Positions 28,356 through 37,011 of a DNA stretch of 64,000 nucleotides are shown here, one piece after another (within the stretch, counting starts at the first letter, position 1; each line of letters starts with the position of its first letter). The translations under genes and the position numbers were made by a program. Below the pieces are notes generated by a model. It saw only the letters and a program-made list of their open reading frames with translations. It did no database searches and was not told the origin of the DNA. The DNA comes from Ephemeroptericola cinctiostellae (GTDB lineage Bacteria > Pseudomonadota > Gammaproteobacteria > Burkholderiales > Burkholderiaceae): contig NZ_CP031124.1 of assembly GCF_003339525.1 (NCBI RefSeq), positions 1 to 64,000 on the forward strand. The letters run 5' to 3'.

Positions 28356-28761
28356 TTATAACTCTGATCGCTCAGGTCATAAAGTGTTCGCACTAGTTTT
28401 GACACACACATTTACATGAGTATGTGTGTCGGTTTGTTTGCCGTAATTTCAAGTGCCAATTCATTGCTGAATCGACGTCGTATTCTTCATACTACTTCTT
28501 GAGAACTACTTTATTTTGATGCAATCTAACCCGTGTTAAAACATGCATTCAATTCCTTGAACACATCATATTATCACTGTTAAATTTGCTTGGTTTCTAG
28601 TTGTTAAAGATCAGCCGGGCATTGCTGCCAGCGCGTTTGCGCTATAATCCTTCGTAAAGGATTAAGCATCAGCACTTGTCAATGCGGATACTTAATGATT
28701 CACTTGGAATAAGACAAGTCGAAATTAAACAACAATAAATACTTTAAGAACAGTCATGTGG
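28356..28761 (-). other. Internal spacer between tRNA-Ile and 23S
   Basis: AT-rich spacer without genes. It contains an antitermination boxA-like sequence on the minus strand (TGATCTTTAACAA, 28601-28613) and inverted repeats near 28400-28430 and 28630-28670 that probably form the rRNA processing stems. Confidence 0.6.
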
Positions 28762-28835
28762 TGGGTCTTGATGGACTCGAACCATCGACCCCTGCGTTAT
28801 CAACACAGTGCTCTAACCAACTGAGCTAAAGACCC
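28759..28835 (-). tRNA. tRNA-Ile (GAT)
   Basis: Cloverleaf on the minus strand. The acceptor GGGTCTT pairs with AAGACCC, the anticodon GAT lies in TGTTGATAACG, and CCA is encoded. In the 16S-23S spacer. Confidence 0.97.
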
Positions 28836-28854
28836 GTCTTCGATCCAACATTCT

Positions 28855-28930
28855 TGGTGGAGGATGACGGGATCGAACCGACGACCCCCTGCTTGCAAAG
28901 CAGGTGCTCTCCCAGCTGAGCTAATCCCCC
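28855..28930 (-). tRNA. tRNA-Ala (TGC)
   Basis: Cloverleaf on the minus strand. The acceptor GGGGGAT pairs with ATCCTCC, the anticodon TGC lies in CTTTGCAAG, and CCA is encoded. It precedes tRNA-Ile in the transcript. The Ala-Ile order here is the reverse of the more common Ile-Ala. Confidence 0.97.
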
Positions 28931-28996
28931 ATTAGGATTTACTGTTCTTTTGTTTAACATTCCGATAAGTGTGGACGTTTATGGCTTTTCTATCTC

Positions 28997-30543
<1,547 letters not shown>

Positions 30544-30721
30544 AATTCATTGCTTTCGCATTTGCCGTATCGCTACGGCTACTCAAGTATTGACTGACAT
30601 TTTAATTCAAATGGCTTTAACACCATTCTCATTGCTTTGTTTCGTCAAGTATGAGCCTCTATGGTTTAACGTCTAGAACCTAAGCTCTCGACTACACCAC
30701 AAACGCCCACACTTATCGGCT

Positions 30722-30740
30722 GTTAATTTTTAAAGATCTT
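30722..30740 (-). promoter_or_regulatory. boxA-like antitermination site in the rrn leader
   Basis: Minus-strand AAGATCTTTAAAAATTAAC resembles boxA (TGCTCTTTAACA) and is echoed by the boxA-like sequence in the spacer at 28601. Position in the leader, before 16S, is as expected. Confidence 0.5.
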
Positions 30741-30800
30741 GTCTTTCCGAAGCAGAACCTTGGCTCTTTTTCGCTGCACCGTCATCAGCACAGAAGCGAG

Positions 30801-30829
30801 ATTATGAAGCATTCAAACCAGTTCGTCAA
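30801..30829 (-). promoter_or_regulatory. rrn promoter P2
   Basis: Minus strand: -35 TTGACG (30824-30829), 17-base spacer, -10 CATAAT (30801-30806). Immediately below it is CTCGCTTCTGTGCTGATGACGG, similar to the start region of P1. Confidence 0.8.
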
Positions 30830-30930
30830 GCATTTTTTTAAGTTTATTTTTTAACATCAACAACAAACTCGAACGCCCAACTAACCCTTCACACCGCTTT
30901 TTCTCGCCGCCTCAGCAGCAGAGAAACGAG

Positions 30931-30959
30931 ATTATGAACACTTTCGTCTACACTGTCAA
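30931..30959 (-). promoter_or_regulatory. rrn promoter P1
   Basis: Minus strand: -35 TTGACA (30954-30959), 17-base spacer, -10 CATAAT (30931-30936), then CTCGTTTCTCTGCTGCTGAGG. The two promoters share CATAATCTCG at the -10/start region. Classical tandem rRNA promoters. Confidence 0.85.
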
Positions 30960-31042
30960 TAGGTAAATGGCATTTAAAATAAGACTAAATTCTTAATAAA
31001 AGATAAATCATTGTTTTTTATTTATATTTTTTCAAATGAGGC

Positions 31043-31513
31043 TCACATTTCATTTTTTTTAATGACACTGATTTGCCCATTGGTTTCTAAAACTGCCAGT
31101 CGAACCTCATCAAGGCAAGAACAATCATTTTGGCGCAGCGCGTCATTTAGCTCGTGATGGGTGATTTTGTTATGTTTCAAGACATCGCTGTATAAGTAAC
31201 CATTGTGAACCAGCACTTCTGGGCGCCCTTCCACAATTTTCTCGATTTCTTTATTTCTAAAAACCAACCATGCAATGATTGTATTTAGGCCCACAAGGGT
31301 GACGGTGATGATTAAGCCTGCTGTAATGGTGTTGTCTCCTCCGTTCATTGCATTTTGAACGCCGTTCGATAACAGCAGTAGCAACACAAAGTCGAAAGGC
31401 GTCAACTCTCCAATTTGACGTTTACCCGTGAAGCGCAAGACAACCATCACAAACAGATACACCATTGCGGCGCGGACAATGAACTCCCAATAAGGAGCGG
31501 ATAAATTCCACAT
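31043..31513 (-). CDS. DUF421 (YetF-like) membrane protein
   Basis: A 156-residue protein of the DUF421/YetF type. The N-terminal half has three hydrophobic segments with the family motif VVLRFTGKRQIGELTPFDFVLLLLLSN. The C-terminal half is a small cytoplasmic alpha/beta domain including the conserved ILVHNG-like stretch (EVLVHNGYLYSDVLKHNKIT). Some relatives carry cell-surface or spore functions in Firmicutes; none is assigned in Proteobacteria. A sequence close to the RstA operator lies 11 bases above the start codon, so it may belong to the adjacent RstAB regulon. Start supported by the family N-terminus. Confidence 0.85.
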   Translation of the reverse strand: MWNLSAPYWEFIVRAAMVYLFVMVVLRFTGKRQIGELTPFDFVLLLLLSNGVQNAMNGGDNTITAGLIITVTLVGLNTIIAWLVFRNKEIEKIVEGRPEVLVHNGYLYSDVLKHNKITHHELNDALRQNDCSCLDEVRLAVLETNGQISVIKKNEM

Positions 31514-31523
31514 GATTTTCCTT

Positions 31524-31537
31524 TACATCCGGTTACA
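31524..31537. promoter_or_regulatory. RstA-box-like site A
   Basis: TACATCCGGTTACA on the plus strand matches the E. coli RstA box TACATNTNGTTACA (recalled) with one mismatch. A further half site TGTAAC follows at 31551-31556. It lies directly upstream of the DUF421 start. Confidence 0.55.
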
Positions 31538-31653
31538 TTTCTAAACAATGTGTAACACTTGCTTGATTAAGGTGACTTTATAGTGCTGTTTGCATGGTTA
31601 ACAAACAGAATAAAGCCGTCATTTTTTCTAAAAACGCAACGATGCAAAAAGCT

Positions 31654-32262
31654 TTATTTACGCTTATGCCTAGGCTGCTGCGACAGTTTGATCTTAGCTG
31701 CAACATGATGTTGCGCATCAATTCGTGAGCGCTGCGATGATTTCAACACAGGGATTTGCTTGCCATGATGGGCACGTTGGGATGGGTGTACTTTCACTTT
31801 ACGCGGTCCTTCCTTTGCTGTTAAAGGCTTGACTTTCATGCGTCCAAGCTCAGCCTTATGCTGGGGCTTGTGGTGTGCCATGTGCGAAAGCTTAGCCGTT
31901 TTCGGATGTTTTACTGTTACATGATGCGGCTTTACGTGATGCTTTACGTGATGCTTTACGTGATGCTTTACGTGATGTTTTATATGGGCTTTTTTATGCG
32001 CTTGCTGCATGCTGATGCGATGTGAACGGGAACTGCGATGGTGTTTTTTTGTGCTGTGCTTAATCACATGTCGACGATGATGCACTTTTGTGCGGCGTGC
32101 GCCTGTTGACTCGTGGTGGCGAACGGCACCACTATTGCGAGCAAAAATAGAAACAGTTGCGGATGTGCTGACAGGGTCTTCGGTGTGCAAGACCTCTTGC
32201 GCGAAACCCTGGGTAAACAGCAGAGGTAAAACCAAACCAACGGCAAATACTATTTTTTTCAT
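31654..32262 (-). CDS. His/Lys-rich secreted protein, Asr-like
   Basis: A 202-residue basic protein. Residues 1-21 are a signal peptide (KKIVFAVGLVLPLLFTQGFA, cut before QEV). The mature part is extremely rich in His, Lys and Arg, with four to five tandem KHHV units near residue 105-125 encoded by a 12-base DNA repeat at about 31930-31980. No folded domain is recognised. The composition and the RstAB neighbour resemble acid-shock protein Asr of enterobacteria, although this is longer. The frame is open to 32277; ATG 32262 starts the signal peptide. It is divergent from rstA, with the RstA-box-like site B in the shared promoter region. A proton- or metal-buffering periplasmic role is inference. 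Confidence 0.7.
   Translation of the reverse strand: MKKIVFAVGLVLPLLFTQGFAQEVLHTEDPVSTSATVSIFARNSGAVRHHESTGARRTKVHHRRHVIKHSTKKHHRSSRSHRISMQQAHKKAHIKHHVKHHVKHHVKHHVKPHHVTVKHPKTAKLSHMAHHKPQHKAELGRMKVKPLTAKEGPRKVKVHPSQRAHHGKQIPVLKSSQRSRIDAQHHVAAKIKLSQQPRHKRK
31929..31980. repeat. 12-base tandem repeat encoding KHHV
   Basis: ACGTGATGCTTT (plus strand) is repeated about four times with minor change within the His-rich gene. In-frame, so copy number change would lengthen or shorten the protein without frameshift. Confidence 0.85.
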
Positions 32263-32301
32263 AATGTCTGTCCTCAATAACGGGTGGTCAAGAAAGCCGT
32301 T

Positions 32302-32357
32302 ATTCTAATTTGAACCAAAATTATTCAAGTAACCAAATGTAATTCATATCCTACAAT
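32302..32357. promoter_or_regulatory. Divergent promoter with RstA-box-like site B
   Basis: The minus-strand site TACATTTGGTTACT (32328-32341) differs from the RstA box in its last base only. Possible -10 boxes flank it: TACAAT toward rstA (32352-32357) and TAGAAT toward the His-rich gene (32302-32307). The site overlaps the -35 position of both, suggesting autoregulation of rstA and control of the divergent gene. Confidence 0.6.
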
Positions 32358-32402
32358 ACAATGACAACGAAATCCTCACCCATTACCCATTAAGAGATCG
32401 CC

Positions 32403-33107
32403 ATGACCACACGCCTTGTTTTCGCCGAAGACGACACTGCCCTCGCGGGTTTACTCAAAGATTACCTTGAACGCCATGATTTTCAGGTCACGGTTGTGCA
32501 CGATGGTGCACATGTCATGGAGGTGGTTCAACATGAGGCACCTGATGCGGTGTTACTTGACATCATGTTGCCCAACATTGACGGCCTGACATTGTGCCAA
32601 AATTTGCGCACGTCATATCAAAAGCCCATTATCCTCTTCACCGCAAATGACAGTGAAATCAAACACATTTTGGGTCTTGAGCTGGGCGCAAATGATTACA
32701 TTGTTAAAACAACATCACCTTCTATTTTGCTGGCACGGCTTCAGTCACAATTGCGTCAATATCAACCCACACAATCCGCCATCATCCCAAGCAACTCGCT
32801 GATTCACATTGGTCAATTGACCATCGACAAAACGAACCGCACGATACTCATTGGCTCAGACAGCATCAATCTGTCTTCTTCTGATTTCGATATGCTGTGG
32901 CTGCTGGCCTGTCATGCAGGCGAAATCCTAACACGCGATCAACTGCTCCGCGCAACGCGAAACATTGATTATGATGGGCTTGACCGCAGTATTGACATTG
33001 CCATTTCGCGCTTACGCAAAAAACTATTGGATGATGCCGATGAGCCCGCTCGCATTAAAACCATTCGCAACAAGGGTTACCTGCTGTCCCCCTCGGGTTG
33101 GAATTAA
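32403..33107 (+). CDS. rstA: Response regulator, RstA-like (OmpR family)
   Basis: A 234-residue transcription factor. The receiver domain (1-120) has the acidic pocket FAEDD, phospho-acceptor D in VLLDIMLPN near residue 54, and K in IVKTT near 103. The winged-helix DNA-binding domain (132-232) ends SRLRKKLLDDADEPARIKTIRNKGYL. The motifs ANDYIVKTT and YDGLDRSIDIAISRLRKKLL match RstA more closely than other OmpR regulators. In enterobacteria RstA controls asr and other acid/iron genes. AAGAGA lies before the ATG. It is followed 12 bases later by the sensor kinase gene. Confidence 0.9.
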   Translation: MTTRLVFAEDDTALAGLLKDYLERHDFQVTVVHDGAHVMEVVQHEAPDAVLLDIMLPNIDGLTLCQNLRTSYQKPIILFTANDSEIKHILGLELGANDYIVKTTSPSILLARLQSQLRQYQPTQSAIIPSNSLIHIGQLTIDKTNRTILIGSDSINLSSSDFDMLWLLACHAGEILTRDQLLRATRNIDYDGLDRSIDIAISRLRKKLLDDADEPARIKTIRNKGYLLSPSGWN

Positions 33108-33119
33108 GGAGAACCCTGC

Positions 33120-34418
33120 ATGCGCCGCACCTTTATTAAATTTTATGTCATTTTATTGGGTTGTCTTTTAACCATTTCCATTTTATTTGGTGCTGTGTAT
33201 AAAAATGCCATAGATGAAATCAGCGAAAACTACTTGGGTGATTTGCTGGCCACCGTATTGAACTTAATTGGCACAGAGTTACATGAATTACCTCCCGATC
33301 AATGGAAGGCTGCATTACAGGAGCGCCACCTCGATACCACCTTCAGCCTCGACATTCAACCCGCCAATACCTACGAACTGGATCCCGAATCCATCATTGC
33401 TTTGAATAAAGGTGAAATCATTGCTTTAACCGACGACAACATGTATCTGCAAAAAATACAAGGCAGTGATTACGTCGTGATTGCCGGCCCCGTCAGCTAT
33501 GCCTTTTTTTTGGAACAACTCGCATGGGTCGATTATGCCCTGTTTATTGCCATCGCCTTATCACTTGCCATCCCAGTGTATTTTTGGATGCGTCCACACT
33601 GGCGCGACTTGAGCACATTGGAAGCTGCGGCCAAAAATGTCAGCAATGGTGATTTATCCACGCAAGTTCAACTCAACCCACGCTCTGATGTGCAGCCGAT
33701 TGGGTTGGCATTCAATCAAATGACAGGCAGCATTCAAGAACTTGTGGCCCGCCAAGACACATTGATTCAAGACATCGCTCACGAAGTACGCACACCTTTG
33801 GCACGACTGCGCTATCGACTGGCGTTGCAAGAATCACCCGATCCAGCCACAGCACAGATGCACGATGACATCGATGACATCGATTCATTGATCGAAGAGC
33901 TCTTATTCAGGGCACGGGTGGATTCAAGCCCCGCTGAACGCCAAGATTTTCCAGCGTTGGCTTGGCTAAACGAACGCATGACACAGGCCGCACTCAACGC
34001 AGAACCGCACCTCATATGGCAGGCCGATGCCACGCCCCACTCAGGTTTAATTCAAGCGAATGCCATTCTCATCACACGCGCTTTGGACAACTTACTCAAC
34101 AACGCCAAACGTTTCGCCAAAACCACAATCATTGTCCGCTGGACAGAGACCCAAGACCACCAACAACTCACGGTCGAAGACGATGGGGGCGGCATCCCGA
34201 CAGAGCAACGCACACGAATCTTTGAACCCTTCATGCGTTTGGACAACAGCCGAACGCGCGCAACAGGCGGACATGGCTTGGGCTTGGCCATTGTGGCCTC
34301 AATTGCCAAAGCCCATGGGGGGCAAGCGCGCGTGACCGACAGTCCACTTGGTGGTGCGCTGTTCAGCATGCAGTGGCCAAAGGCAAATTTGGCCACCCCC
34401 GAACCCGCCATGCGCTGA
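33120..34418 (+). CDS. rstB: Sensor histidine kinase, RstB-like
   Basis: A 432-residue inner-membrane kinase. Membrane segment 1 is at about residues 8-27, a periplasmic domain follows to about 130, and segment 2 is at 135-155. A HAMP linker follows, then H-box DIAHEVRTPLARLRYRL near residue 222, N-box DNLLNNAKRF, and G-boxes DDGGGIP and GGHGLGLAI. The periplasmic domain is short (about 110 residues), as in RstB. AAGGAG precedes the ATG. It forms the two-component pair with rstA. The signal sensed is unknown. An RstA-box-like site begins three bases after its stop. Confidence 0.9.
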   Translation: MRRTFIKFYVILLGCLLTISILFGAVYKNAIDEISENYLGDLLATVLNLIGTELHELPPDQWKAALQERHLDTTFSLDIQPANTYELDPESIIALNKGEIIALTDDNMYLQKIQGSDYVVIAGPVSYAFFLEQLAWVDYALFIAIALSLAIPVYFWMRPHWRDLSTLEAAAKNVSNGDLSTQVQLNPRSDVQPIGLAFNQMTGSIQELVARQDTLIQDIAHEVRTPLARLRYRLALQESPDPATAQMHDDIDDIDSLIEELLFRARVDSSPAERQDFPALAWLNERMTQAALNAEPHLIWQADATPHSGLIQANAILITRALDNLLNNAKRFAKTTIIVRWTETQDHQQLTVEDDGGGIPTEQRTRIFEPFMRLDNSRTRATGGHGLGLAIVASIAKAHGGQARVTDSPLGGALFSMQWPKANLATPEPAMR

Positions 34419-34420
34419 TG

Positions 34421-34482
34421 TACATCATGTTACAAATCACAACATCATCGCTACAGACACCCCAAACCACCGCCTTTACAAT
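34421..34482 (+). promoter_or_regulatory. RstA-box-like site C and promoter of the Asr-like gene
   Basis: TACATCATGTTACA (34421-34434) matches the RstA box with one mismatch. A possible -10 TACAAT lies at 34477-34482, about 55 bases from the site centre to the expected start, a normal activator distance. Confidence 0.6.
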
Positions 34483-34542
34483 TCATGTCATGAAAGCCCT
34501 CTCTGCTTTCATTCGCCACTCACTTTCTTTTAAGGATTCATC

Positions 34543-34791
34543 ATGAAAAAAATCATCGCCCTCGTTTTGACCACTGCTTTTGGTTTAACTTCAATCAACA
34601 GTTTTGCCAACACTTCTGCAACTGCCGCCACACCAGTAGCCACACCGGCAGCAGCAAAAACAGCGGCCACGCCAGCAGCCGTTAAAGCACATCACGTTAC
34701 CCATAAAGCCAAGCACCACAAATCGGCGAAACACCACCACGCACACAAAGCATCTGCCGCTCCAAAAATGACACCTGCTGCTAAAAAGTAA
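34543..34791 (+). CDS. asr: Asr-like acid-shock protein
   Basis: An 82-residue secreted basic protein. A signal peptide (residues 1-22, KKIIALVLTTAFGLTSINSFA) is followed by an Ala/Thr/Pro segment (ATPVATPAAAKTAATPAA) and a Lys/His tail (HHVTHKAKHHKSAKHHHAHK). Order and composition match Asr, the enterobacterial acid-shock protein regulated by RstA. AAGGA lies before the ATG. The RstA-box-like site C stands upstream and a terminator follows, so this is a one-gene unit. Asr is proposed to protect periplasmic proteins in acid. Since such sequences are low in complexity, homology is supported mainly by the rstAB context. Confidence 0.75.
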   Translation: MKKIIALVLTTAFGLTSINSFANTSATAATPVATPAAAKTAATPAAVKAHHVTHKAKHHKSAKHHHAHKASAAPKMTPAAKK

Positions 34792-34828
34792 GACGCCTCA
34801 TCAAACAGCGTGCATCAATGACGCTCAA

Positions 34829-34862
34829 CACACAAGGGTGCCTGAACAGGCACCCTTGTGTG
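34829..34862 (+). terminator. Terminator after the Asr-like gene
   Basis: A perfect 15-bp stem (CACACAAGGGTGCCT, GAAC loop) followed by TTTCGACTTTTTT. Confidence 0.9.
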
Positions 34863-34892
34863 TTTCGACTTTTTTGCTAAAAGGAGTATTTC

Positions 34893-35078
34893 ATGAAAAC
34901 CGCGATAATCTTGATGCTGACCATGTATGGGTTCATCACCATAAACAGCTTTGCCCATGATGTATTGCCCGCCATTCATTCATTCCATCGGCTGCCCACA
35001 AACACTCAAACCACACCCTTAATCAAGCATCACCACATCCACCGAGCCACATCGGCCAAAAGAATAGATCCCACTTAA
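34893..35078 (+). CDS. Small secreted His-containing protein, degenerate Asr-like paralogue
   Basis: A 61-residue protein with a signal peptide (about 1-21, KTAIILMLTMYGFITINSFA) resembling that of the gene at 34543 (INSFA in both) and a short mature part holding a KHHHIHRA cluster. AAGGAG with good spacing precedes the ATG. It appears to be a duplicated and shortened form of the Asr-like gene. The terminator at 34829 separates them, although its own promoter is not evident, so it may depend on read-through. Confidence 0.6.
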   Translation: MKTAIILMLTMYGFITINSFAHDVLPAIHSFHRLPTNTQTTPLIKHHHIHRATSAKRIDPT

Positions 35079-35278
35079 AGGGCTCGGCTCATCCATGCTT
35101 GATTGCTTGATTGCTTGATTAATTAATCCATCTTGACTTGAATCCCATCGGTGATTTCATTTTTAATTTGCCCACACCCGCAGCTCACAAGTAACGATAC
35201 AATGCCCTTATCATTATGAAAGAATAAATTTCGAGCACCACGCATCCGTCGCTACAACCAACGCCCACTGGACATCCC

Positions 35279-35806
35279 ATGACCGCAAAAAAACATCGAG
35301 CCCCCGCCAACTTGACCAAACGCCTGTTTCGAACAGAATGGGAATACCTCACACAAGATGAACGAGACACCATTGAAAAGGCATTACACCGCATCAGCAT
35401 CCCACGCGATGCCAACCATGAATTTGAAGAAGAAAGCACTTTTGGTCAACGCGCTGCCGACGGCATCGCCTCATTTGGTGGCTCGTGGACATTCATCATT
35501 CTATTTTCAGTCATTTTATTGCTTTGGGCTTTCATCAACACCGAAGTACTCGGTCCACGACACGAAGCATTTGACCCCTATCCCTATGTCTTTCTGAACT
35601 TGATTCTATCCATGCTCGCCGCCCTCCAAGCCCCGGTCATCATGATGAGTCAAAACCGTCAAAGCGCGCGCGATCGGTTGGATGCAGAAATCGACCATGA
35701 AGTGAATGTACGCGCCGAATTGACCGTGCGTGACCTCGATGCACGCATGATGGACATTGAAAGTAAGCTCGATCTGATCCACACATCATTGATGCAAGAC
35801 AAATAG
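35279..35806 (+). CDS. DUF1003 membrane protein
   Basis: A 175-residue protein of the DUF1003 family. A cytoplasmic N-terminal region is followed by two membrane segments (about 73-95, WTFIILFSVILLLWAFIN; and 106-125, VFLNLILSMLAALQAPVIMM) with the family motif FGGSWTFI, and then MMSQNRQSARDRLDAEIDHEVN. The C-terminal part is a helical, charged coiled-coil. The function of the family is not established. The ATG has only a weak GGA upstream. The gap before it (35079-35278) holds short CTTGATTG tandem repeats and no gene. Confidence 0.88.
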   Translation: MTAKKHRAPANLTKRLFRTEWEYLTQDERDTIEKALHRISIPRDANHEFEEESTFGQRAADGIASFGGSWTFIILFSVILLLWAFINTEVLGPRHEAFDPYPYVFLNLILSMLAALQAPVIMMSQNRQSARDRLDAEIDHEVNVRAELTVRDLDARMMDIESKLDLIHTSLMQDK

Positions 35807-35889
35807 CATGCCGCAATGCCACCCCACACAAAGGCATGAACGGCTATAATTACGGTCAATCCGTCATTTAATCATTTATAAAGCCACAC

Positions 35890-36855
35890 ATGTCCATTCA
35901 ATGGTTCCCAGGTCACATGAATTCAGCGCGCACCAAAGCCGCTGAAACCATGGAAACGACCGACCTCGTCATCGAAGTACTCGATGCCCGCTTACCTCAG
36001 GCATCGAGCAACCCCATCGTGCACGAACTGCGCATACACCGCCAACGCCCATGCTTAAAGATTTTAAATAAATCAGACCTCGCTGACCCAGCTGCCACCA
36101 AAGCATGGATTGAACATTTTAATGCGCAAAAGAACACCCACGCCATCGCATTGAGTTGCAAAAACCCAGCAGAAGTGCACAAGATCCCAAACATTTGTCG
36201 CAACATCGCCCCCCATCGCAACGACTCGACCAAACCACTGCGCATGATGATCATGGGTGTGCCCAATGTGGGCAAATCAACCTTGATGAATGCATTGTTG
36301 AAAAAACGCGTGGCCAATGTCGGCGATGAACCCGCCGTCACCAAAACACAACAACGTTTACTGCTCGGTAAGGACATGGTGCTGGTCGACACCCCAGGCA
36401 TGCTGTGGCCAAAAATCGCCATGCCATCTGACGGCCTCATGCTCGCCGCCAGCCATGCGGTGGGCACAAATGCGGTATTTGAAGACGAAGTCGCCATTTA
36501 TTTGGCCGACCTGTTGCTCGTGCGTTACCCCGCTTTAATCAACAAACGCTTCAAAACCGACGACATCGAAACAGCAGATGGTGTCGGCCTCATCGAACAC
36601 ATCGCCAAAAAGCGTGGCTACCGCCTCAAAGGAGGCACACTCGATTTCGACAAAGCCGCACACGCACTTTTGCTCGATTACCGCAGCGGTGCGATTGGTC
36701 GAATCAGCCTAGAAACCCCCATCAGCCGCGCTGAAAGTTTAATCGCCTTTCAACAAGAACAAGCCGAAAAAGAAGCCAAAAAAGCACAAATTGAAAAAGA
36801 ACGCGCTGAAAAAGCCAACCGAGGCAAACGCGACAGCCAACAACCCAGTGAATGA
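35890..36855 (+). CDS. ylqF: Ribosome biogenesis GTPase, YlqF/RbgA-like
   Basis: A 321-residue circularly permuted GTPase. The G4 motif NKSDL comes first (near residue 60), then G1 GVPNVGKSTL (about 122-131), the G2 threonine, and G3 DTPGMLWP. The N-terminus IQWFPGHMNSARTK is the hallmark of YlqF/RbgA, which matures the large ribosomal subunit. The C-terminal RNA-binding ANTAR-like part is followed by a Lys/Glu-rich coiled tail (QEQAEKEAKKAQIEKERAEK). The ATG has no strong ribosome binding site. Single gene. Confidence 0.93.
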   Translation: MSIQWFPGHMNSARTKAAETMETTDLVIEVLDARLPQASSNPIVHELRIHRQRPCLKILNKSDLADPAATKAWIEHFNAQKNTHAIALSCKNPAEVHKIPNICRNIAPHRNDSTKPLRMMIMGVPNVGKSTLMNALLKKRVANVGDEPAVTKTQQRLLLGKDMVLVDTPGMLWPKIAMPSDGLMLAASHAVGTNAVFEDEVAIYLADLLLVRYPALINKRFKTDDIETADGVGLIEHIAKKRGYRLKGGTLDFDKAAHALLLDYRSGAIGRISLETPISRAESLIAFQQEQAEKEAKKAQIEKERAEKANRGKRDSQQPSE

Positions 36856-37011
36856 CAGGTAAAAATCCATGCTGCGCTCACTAAATGCAGGTGATTAACC
36901 TTACATTTTCTGCATTGCACCATCGAATAATAGAACGCGCGTACGTATAAATGATATTCTTCTGACTGATCAATCCATATTAGCAACACAATCAGCCTCA
37001 GGAGACACACC

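Noticed and set aside
31929..31980. Short tandem repeats considered as CRISPR
   Set aside because: The 12-base units are contiguous without spacers and encode KHHV in frame.
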